Positions 48,301-57,300 of a DNA stretch of 64,000 bases are shown piece by piece (the first letter of the stretch is position 1; every line of letters begins with the position of its first letter). The DNA comes from Owenia fusiformis (Eukaryota > Annelida > Polychaeta > Sabellida > Oweniidae). Where the stretch lies: assembly GCA_903813345.2 (NCBI GenBank), contig CAIIXF020000001.1:34503366-34567365 (forward strand). Reading direction: 5' to 3'. Made by a program: the position numbers and the translations under genes. Below the pieces are notes generated by a model. It made no database searches. It was given only the letters and a program-made list of their open reading frames with translations, and was not told where the DNA came from.

Positions 48301-51300
48301 AAATACTTTATGACGGCAGAAGGCTAACACTATAAGCATACTCTTTGCTACCTGTATACAAAATTTCGAAGCAAATCATTAAAGTGTAATGTCAGAATCG
48401 CAAAAATAAGGAAAAACTATGAATTTGACCTAGATTTTGACCTAGGCATTTTGGTGTCCAAATTTTAAAGCTAGATAGCCTTCGAGGTCCCCTTCTTTTA
48501 TAGGCTTTCAGAATGTTAAGCTGTACTCAGTTTATATCTGGTATTTTACACTTCAAAAAATCTTTTTTCTCACTGACATAACATGGGGCACCAAATTTAG
48601 CGATTTTTGAGCTTTCAAAACGCCATAACTTCCAAACCGAAAGTCGGATTGAAATTTGGTTTGCAGATTCGGATTCCCTCGAAAATTCTACTCTTAATTC
48701 ATAGCTCATATGTTAAATTTGGAGAACTTTTTATTTTGACCTACTTTTTGGACACCATATCTCAAAAGTGGGTCAAAATACTTTCTGACGGCAAAAGGCT
48801 AACACTATAAGCACACTCTTTGCTACCTGTATACAAAATTTTGAAGTAAATTATTAAAGTGTAGTGTCAGAATCGTAAAAATAAGGAAAAACTATGAATT
48901 TGACCTAGATTTTGACCTAGGCATTTTGGTGTCCAAATTTTGAAGCTATGTAGCTTTTGAGGTCCCCTTCTTTCATAAGCATTCATTATGTTAAGCTGTA
49001 CTCAGTCTATATCTTGTATTTTACACTTCGAAAAAGTCTTTTTTTCCCATTGACTTAACATAGGCACCAAATTTAGCAATTTTTGAGCTTTCAAAACGCC
49101 ATAACTTCCGAACCGGAAGTCTGATCCAAATTTGGTTTGCAGATTCGGATTCCTGAGATCATTCTACACTTATTTCATAACTCACATGTTGAATTTGGAG
49201 AACTTTTTGTTCTGACCTACTTTCTGGACTCCATATCTCAAAATCGGTAAGAGTAATCAAAATTCTGATGTCATATCTTTGATTCGCTTTTTTCTAAGCT
49301 ACACGATGAAAAAAAGATGAAGGAGTTACGAAGAATATTGACGAAGATATGATGAAGAATGTTGAAAATGTAAGATTTGACCTAGTTCTTGACCTTTGAC
49401 CTAGATAAAAATTTGACCTAATTTCCCAGAAAGCCGGATACAGTCTTTAGTTAACCATGTAAGTTGGATTAAGTAAGATGTTATAGTTGGAGAGAAAATC
49501 TGTTAGGAGGAAGAAGAAAGAAAAAAGAAAAATAACTAGATTTGTAAATTGAACAAAGTTCAATTTAAGACTCCAGATTGATTTACTTGAGTAAAGAGCT
49601 AGGAGTAGGAAGCTGAGTAAGTAGATGATTAAGTAATTGAGTAAGTAGCTGAGTAGGTAGCTGAGTAAGCAGCTGAGCAGGTAGCTGAGTAAGTAGCTGA
49701 GTAGGTAGCTGAGTAAGTAGCTGAGTAGGTAGCTGAGTAGGTAGCTGAGTAGGTAGCTAAGTAGGTAGCCGAGTAGGTAAGTAGGTAGGCAAGTAGGTAG
49801 GTAAGTAGGAATTTTTGACCGGAAGTCGGATTGAAATTTGGTTTGCAGATTTGGATTCCTGAGAAAATTCTACCCTTAATTCATAACTCATTTTATTTTG
49901 ACCTACTTTTCGGACACCATATCTCAAAAGTGGGTCAAAATACTCTCTGACGGCAAAAGGCTAACACTATTAGCACACTCTTTGCTACCTGTATACAAAA
50001 TTTTGAAGCAAATCCTAAAAGTGTAGTGCCAGAATCGCAAAAATAAGGAAAAACTATGAATTTGACCTAGATTTTGACCTAGGCATTTTGGTGTCCAAAT
50101 ATTGAAACTAGGTAGCTTTTGAGGTCCCCTTCTTTTATAGGAATTCATTATCTTAAGCTGTACTCAATCTATATCTCGTATTTTACACTTCAAAAAAATC
50201 TTTTTTCCTTGACTTTCTATCAGGATAACATCAGATCGATTTTTCTCAAAATTTCAAATCGCCATAACTTTCAAACCGGAAGTCGGATCGAAATTTGATT
50301 TAATGATTCGGATTCCTGACAAAATTCTACCCCTTATTCATAACTCATACGTTAAATTTGGCGAATTTTTATTTTGACCTACTTTTCGGACACGCCATAA
50401 CTTCGGAACCGGAAGTCAGATCAAAATTTGGTTTGCAGATTCGGATTCCTGAGAAAATTTTACTCTTAATTCATAACTCATATGTAAAATTTGGAGAATT
50501 TCTTATTTTGACCTACTTTTCGGACTCCATATCTCAAAAGTGGGTCAAAATACTCTCTGACGGCAAAAGGCTAACACTATTAGCCCACTCTTTGCTACCT
50601 GTATACAAAATTTTGAAGCAAATCCTAAAAGTGTAGTGCCAGAATCTCAAAAATAAGGAAAAACTATGTATTTGACCTAGATTTTGACCTAGGCATTTTG
50701 GTGTCCAAATTTTAAAGCTAGATAGCCTTCGAGGTCCCCTTCTTTCATAGGCTTTCAGAATGTTAAGCTGTACTCAGTTTATATCTGTTTTTTTACACTT
50801 CAAAAAATCTTTTTTCTCATTGACATAACATGGGGCACCAAATTTAGCGATTTTTGAGCTTTCAAAACGCCATAACTTCCGAACGGAAAGTCGGATTGAA
50901 ATTTGGTTTGCAGATTCGGATTTCTGGGAAAATTCTACCTTTAATTCATAGCTCATATGTTAAATTTGGAGAACTTTTTATTTTGACCTACTTTTTGGAC
51001 ACCATATCTCAAAAGTGGGTCAAAATACTTTCTGACGGCAAAAGGCTAACACTATTAGCATACTCATTGCTACCTGTATACAAAATTTGGAAGTAAATTA
51101 TTAAAGTGTAGTGTCAGAATCGTAAAAATAAGGAAAAATTATGAATTTGACCTAGATTTTGACCTAGGCAGTTTGGTGTCCACATTTTAAAGCTATGTAG
51201 CTTTTGAGGTCCCCTTCTTTTATAAGCATTCATTATGTTAAGCTGTACTCAGTCTATATCTTGTATTTTACACTTCGAAAAAGTCTTTTTTCCCATTGAC

Positions 51301-54300
51301 TTAACATAGGCACCAAATTTAGCGATTTTTGAGGTTTCAAAACGCCATAACTTCCGAACCGGCAGTCGGATTGAAATTTGGTCTGCAGATTCGGATTCCT
51401 GAGAAAATTCTACACTTATTTCATAGCTCATATGTTAAATTTGGAGAACTTTTTAGTTTGACCTACTTTCCGGACGCCATATCTTAAAATCGGTAAGAGT
51501 AATCAAAAAACGGATGGCACACTCTCGATTTGTTTTTTTCTAAGCTACACAATAAGATGTACATCCAGGTGTTTCGATAAATAATGACGAAGATAATTGA
51601 CAGAATGTTAAAAATGTAAGATTTGACCTAGTTCTTAACCTTTGACCTAGAAAAAAAGTTGACCTAATTTCCCAGAAACTAGGTCGATGGGCTATGTTAG
51701 CCATGTAAGTAGGTTAAAGTAAGCTCTTCTAGTTGCTGAGAAAACGTGTAAAGAAAGAAAGAAAGAATAACTAGATTGGTAAATTGAACAAAGTTCAATT
51801 TAAGACTCCAGATTGATTTACTTGAGTAAAGAGCTGAGTACGTAGATGATTAAGTAATTGAGTAAGTAGCTGAGTAGGTAGCTGAGTAAGTAGCTGAGTA
51901 GGTAGCTGAGTAAGTAGCTGAGTAGGTAGCTGAGAAGTAGGTAGCTAAGTAGGTAACCAAGTAGGTATGTAGGTAGGTAGGTAAGTAGGAATTGTTGAAA
52001 GAATATTTGATGGATCTGCATTGTGGATACTGGCAAATGTGAATTTTAAATAAATGTGAATTTTAAAATGGCATAGAATCTAAACTGGGAGTCGGATTGA
52101 AAGTTGATTTGCAGATTTGGATTCCTTAGAAAATTCTACCCTTAATTCATAACTCATAAGTTAAATTTGGAGAACTTTTTATTTTGACCTACTTTTCGGA
52201 CACCATATCTCAAAAGTGGGTCAAAATACTTTCTGACGGCAAAAGGCTAACACTATTAGCACACGCTTTGTTACCTGTATACAAAATTTTGAAGCAAATT
52301 ATTAAAGTGTAATGTCAGAATCGCAAAATTAAGGAAAAGCTATGAATTTGACCTAGATTTTGACCTTGGCATTTTGGTGTCCACATTTTGAAGCTAGGTA
52401 GCCGTTTGAGGTCCCCTTCTTTTATAGACTTTCATTATGTTGAGCTGTACTCAGTCTATACCTGGTATTTTACACTTCAAAAAGATATTTTTCCCTATTG
52501 ATATAACATGGGGCACCAAATTTAGCAATTTTTGAGCTTTCAAAATGCCATAACTTCCGACTTGAAAGTGGAATCAAAATTTGGTTTGCAAATTCGGATT
52601 CCTGAGAAAATTCTACCCTTATTTCATAGCTCATATGTTAAATTTGGAGAATCTTTTATTTTGACCTACTTTTCGGACACCATATCTCAAAAGTGGGTCA
52701 AAATACTTCCTGACGGCAAAAGGCTAACATTATTAGCACACTCTTTGCTACCTGTATACAAAATTTAGAACCAAATCATTTAAGTGTAGTGTCAGAATCG
52801 TAAAAATTAGGAAAAACTATCAATTTGACCTAGATTTTGACCTTGGGATTTTGGTGTCCAAATTTTGAAGCTAGGTAGCTTTTGGGTACCCTTCTTTTAT
52901 AGGAATTCATTATGTTAAGCTGCACTCTGTCTATATCTCATATTTTACAATTAAAAAAAGTCTTTTTTCCCATTGACTTAACATGGGGCACCAAATTTAG
53001 CAATTTTTGAGCTTTCAAATCGTCATAACTTCCAAACGGGAAGTCGGATCGAAATTTGGTTTGCAGATTCGGATTCCTGAGAAAATTCTACCCTTATTTC
53101 ATAGCTCATATGCTAAATTTGGAGAACTTTTTTAGTTTGACCTACTTTCCGGACGCCATATCTCAAAATCGCTAAGAGTAATTAAAAAACGGATGGCACA
53201 CACTCGATTTGTTTTTTTCTAAGCTACATGTTGAAAAAAAGATGAAGGAGTTACCACAAGTAACAACGAAGATAATTGACAGAATGTTGATTTGACCTAA
53301 ATTTGACCTAGTTCTTGACCTTTGACCTAGATAAAAATTTGACCTAATTTCCCAGAAACTAGGTTGATGGGCTATGTTAGCCATGTAAGTAGGTTAAAGT
53401 AAGTTCTTCTAGTTGCTGAGAAAAAGTGTTCGGAAAGAAAGAAAGAAAGAAAGAATGAATAATAATAATAAGAAAACTGGCAAAAGCAATAGACTCCAGA
53501 TTTTCATCTGGAGTCTAATAATAAGAAAACTGGCAAAAGCAATAGACTCCAGATTTTCAATCTGGAGTCTAATAATAAGAAAACAGGCACTGGAGTCTAA
53601 TAAACAATAAACAATATGATATAGTTCAAATCTTCCTTCTGATCTATAGGCGATAGGTATGTTTATTTTTTTGAAGCTAGATTTTAAAACAAGACTGAAC
53701 AAACAATGGGATTTATGATTTTACAATTTCCATTATCGTACACATGTCAGGTGTCAAATAACAAGATTAGGATTTTATAACAATAAACAATATGATCCAG
53801 TTCAAATCTTCCTTTTGATCTACAGGCGATAGAAATGTTTATTTTTTTTGAAGTAAGATTTTAAAACAAGACTGAACAAACAATGGGATTTATGTTTTTC
53901 TATTTTCCATTATCTTACTCATATGTCAGGTGTCATAAACAATCAGATTGGGATTTTATGATCAAGTTCAAATCTTCGTTTTGATCTATAGGTGACAGAA
54001 ATGTTTTTTTCTTTGAAGTTTGATTTCAAATCAAACTGCACAAACAATGGGATTATATTGTATTTTAATCTACTTAAAACAAGTAAAATCATTTGGGTCG
54101 ACTTGACTAAGGGATGAGTTGACCAAGGGTTGAGATGACTTGGGGTCGAGTTGACTAAGGGTCGAGATGACTTGGGGTCGACTTGACTAAGGGTTGACTT
54201 GACTTGGGGTCGACTTGACTAAGGGTTGAGTTGACTTGGGTTGAGTTGACTTGGGGTTGAGTTGACCAGGAAGCTTATTCTCAAGGGTTTGTGACTTTAA

Positions 54301-57300
54301 TTGATTTTTCATCTGACACTTTTCAGTTATATCCCATTCATCATCCAACTCGGTATGCACTGACATTGCCATATGTAGCACAGTCAGTGCTTAGAATACT
54401 TTTCCTTAAAAGTGAAAGCATTAAAATTATGAGATCCAGGGCACAAACCAGGAAATACTTAAGTTTGTGTATGAAGCATTTTCAGTGTAACAGCTCAGGT
54501 ATAAGTAATAATAATATCTAATTTTTGTTTCATTCATTTAACATGTAATTATAGTTAATATTGTGGCAACAATCATGCTAAACGACAGATTTAAGACTGA
54601 GCTGAATAAGCTGCGGAGCTGTCTGTAAAACTCTAACGTGATATCTACGTTAAAAGTTGTAAAACAGATACAGCGAAATAAAGCCCAAAAAATCTAAATC
54701 ATTACCTAGAAAGTAAGCAACAAACTCCACAGACATTGCTGGTTGAATCTGTCCTCCTTTCTTCCTCAGATCTGACTTGTTAGTCATGTGATCCACTGCC
54801 TGTGTAGAGATTCCCATGAGTTCTGCCTTATGGAGTAACCGACGCACTGCAGCTGGGCACGTTGTTAGAAGTCTAGGTTGTTTCTCATCAGGAACTGTGA
54901 ATTACAAATTGGAGATAGGGAAAAGGCCCTAACCTCATACTGCTGTCACACTTGGGCCGTATGGTTTCACCAATCACCACTGTGTGAATATTTTGGGGGC
55001 AGATGGCATGGCATGGATTAATAATTAAATACACAGTCAGCAAAACAAATAGTTTTACAGAAAGATATCCCCTATCACACCAAATACAAAAATTAATGTC
55101 CAAAATTATTGTGAACGGTGAGCCCACAAGGTTAATGTGACAGCTACATTACACATAAAAGTTTACGTTATCTTTAATGATTTAAAATATATTCAATTTA
55201 TAGGACATTTGTACTTTTCTAATTGTTTATCAATTGTGATTTTGAGTCAATGGGTATTCAACAAAATCACAAATGAAAGTTAAGAAATCAAAACCATTTA
55301 AAACCTTAATAATATACAAAAATATTTCATTCTATCGAAGGTGAATACAAGCAATATTCCACAAAGCTCGTAAATAGAATGAGATATTTGTTTTATTATA
55401 CATTGTTAATATTCCTCACTTTCTCATTTGGTCACCATTAAATTTGAATTGGCTTACCTGTGTCGAAGGAAGTCATGCTTCCAAAAAAACTGTTCAATTT
55501 TGATTTAATATCAATTTTGTCACAGTGTTTTCAAATCAACCACTTCGTCCTTGCTAGTTATCCAATATTGAAAGATTTTCACTGATCTTATTGTTGCCTT
55601 TACTGTGCTATCTAAATGGTATTACCATGAATTCTATCAATTTCTTCTGGAGAAATATTTGGAAATCTCTGTTTACCTTCTGTCATCTTGGTATTATGGG
55701 ATATATAATATCAAAATTACTCTTAACAAACTCACAGCCAGAGAATATGCTTTTTAGATTACGCTGGACAAACTCACAGCCGTGGAATATGGGTTCTCAT
55801 TTCCTGGTCACACGTAGGACATAAACCAATCAGAGAGTGAGGAATATCACAGTGATCTCCTTTTTCAGGATAAATGCACTTTTTTGATCAAAATAATATG
55901 GCAAAGTATTTTGGATGGTAGGATTACAGAATATTATATTACATGTACTTTTGCAAAGTACAGGTATGCTTTGTCTTTTGATATAGGCATGAGAAGAAAA
56001 TGATGAATTGAAAATGTCATGAAAAACCAAAGAACCAAGCATTCTACAGTAACCATGCAGATTTTAGTCAAAGCACACAATCAATGAATCATGATGAAGT
56101 TTTTATACCAAGGACAGGTATTAAATAATTTTGAAAAGCTACATATCCAAAGCAGTATTTAAATATGAGCATGAAATGGACATTTAAATAAAAAAAATTT
56201 GCACATCTTTGTAAGCAATATGAAGCAAATCATTTAACGTTTTGTTATGGTGTGATTGTGAAACAAAGAGTACATGATGCTAAATCTGCATGCTTAGAAT
56301 CTTGTTTACTTGGTTTTCCGTTGCGGGCCTTACCCCAAGACGGCGGCCGTTTGGCCCGAGATATCAAATATTTTTGTCGATGGCGATGAAGCTTTCGGTG
56401 GACACGTAACTGAAAAACAGAATAAAAATTTTAAGAAAATCAAAAATTCATTTTTCAAAAGATGCACATACATACATGCGACAATTTTGGAAAAATGAAT
56501 CTCTATAATACCGGTAATGTCACAAAATGATTCAAATCAAACTTTCCAAATTATTGATCAGCTATTCTTACTATCACAATCCTTTTGAGTCATTTAGCAA
56601 AAATATGTTGACTATCGTACAAGGCCCATTATCTCGATTTAAAAGCCATATTCTACGGTTTAAAGAAACTACCAAAACTTTGATATTTTTCCACTCATTA
56701 CAGAAATACCATTTTTATTTTGCAAAAATTATTCAGTTTTAGTTTCCAGTGGAAGTAAGAAAAGTGTTTTGAATATTCATACACTTGTATTACTATAATC
56801 ATCCTAAAGAATGGTTTCAGTAGCTACTAGCTATGTTTAATGTGACCCAAGAAAAAGATGACCCAAGAAAGGATGGACATAAGGTTGGTGATTTCATAGG
56901 CTCAACATGAACCCTGTATATGTATTTGGCAATAGTAAACACTGCTTACATTTTCTTTTTCATCTTCGATCTCTGTCTCCGTATGCTGTTTCATACGTGA
57001 TTGAATGGCAAGAAAATTGCGTCTTTTCCTGCGTGTAGTTAGTTTATCAGCATGCTGTTTACAATGGGCAAAGAATGGGTCAGCAATCTCTTCATCTGGG
57101 GAAGCCTCTGAGAGGAGGCCTTCCCTCTGAGCACTAGAAACAATGAAGGCAAGGCAATCAAAAAACAGATGACTTAAATAACAGGCAATTAAAAAACAGA
57201 TGAGCAAGAACACCTCAAAACACTGCTAGATTCCATTTGATGAAGCCCTAAGAAATCACTACACTAGTACACTTGTATAATCAAGAGCATGTCATGATAT

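Larger units (their letters stand above)
47349..54274. mobile_element. Foldback element, ~6.9 kb, with minisatellite inverted ends and 8-bp target duplication
   Basis: The left end 47349-47531 and right end 54095-54274 are inverted copies. Each is about eleven units of 16 bp ('gtcaactcaaccccaa', 'gtcaagtcgacccttag' and variants), and the two arms carry nearly the same order of variants. The 8-bp word TTATTCTC lies directly outside both ends (47341-47348 and 54275-54282), as expected of a target-site duplication. The interior holds three head-to-tail family F elements and a ~175-bp tandem array. No transposase was recognised. The build resembles sea-urchin TU and Drosophila FB foldback elements. 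Confidence 0.8.

Noticed and set aside
51818-52036. Minus-strand frame with LLSYLLSYLLSYLL repeats, transmembrane-like
   Set aside because: Translation of the 12-bp 'gagtaggtagct' minisatellite in a family F element.
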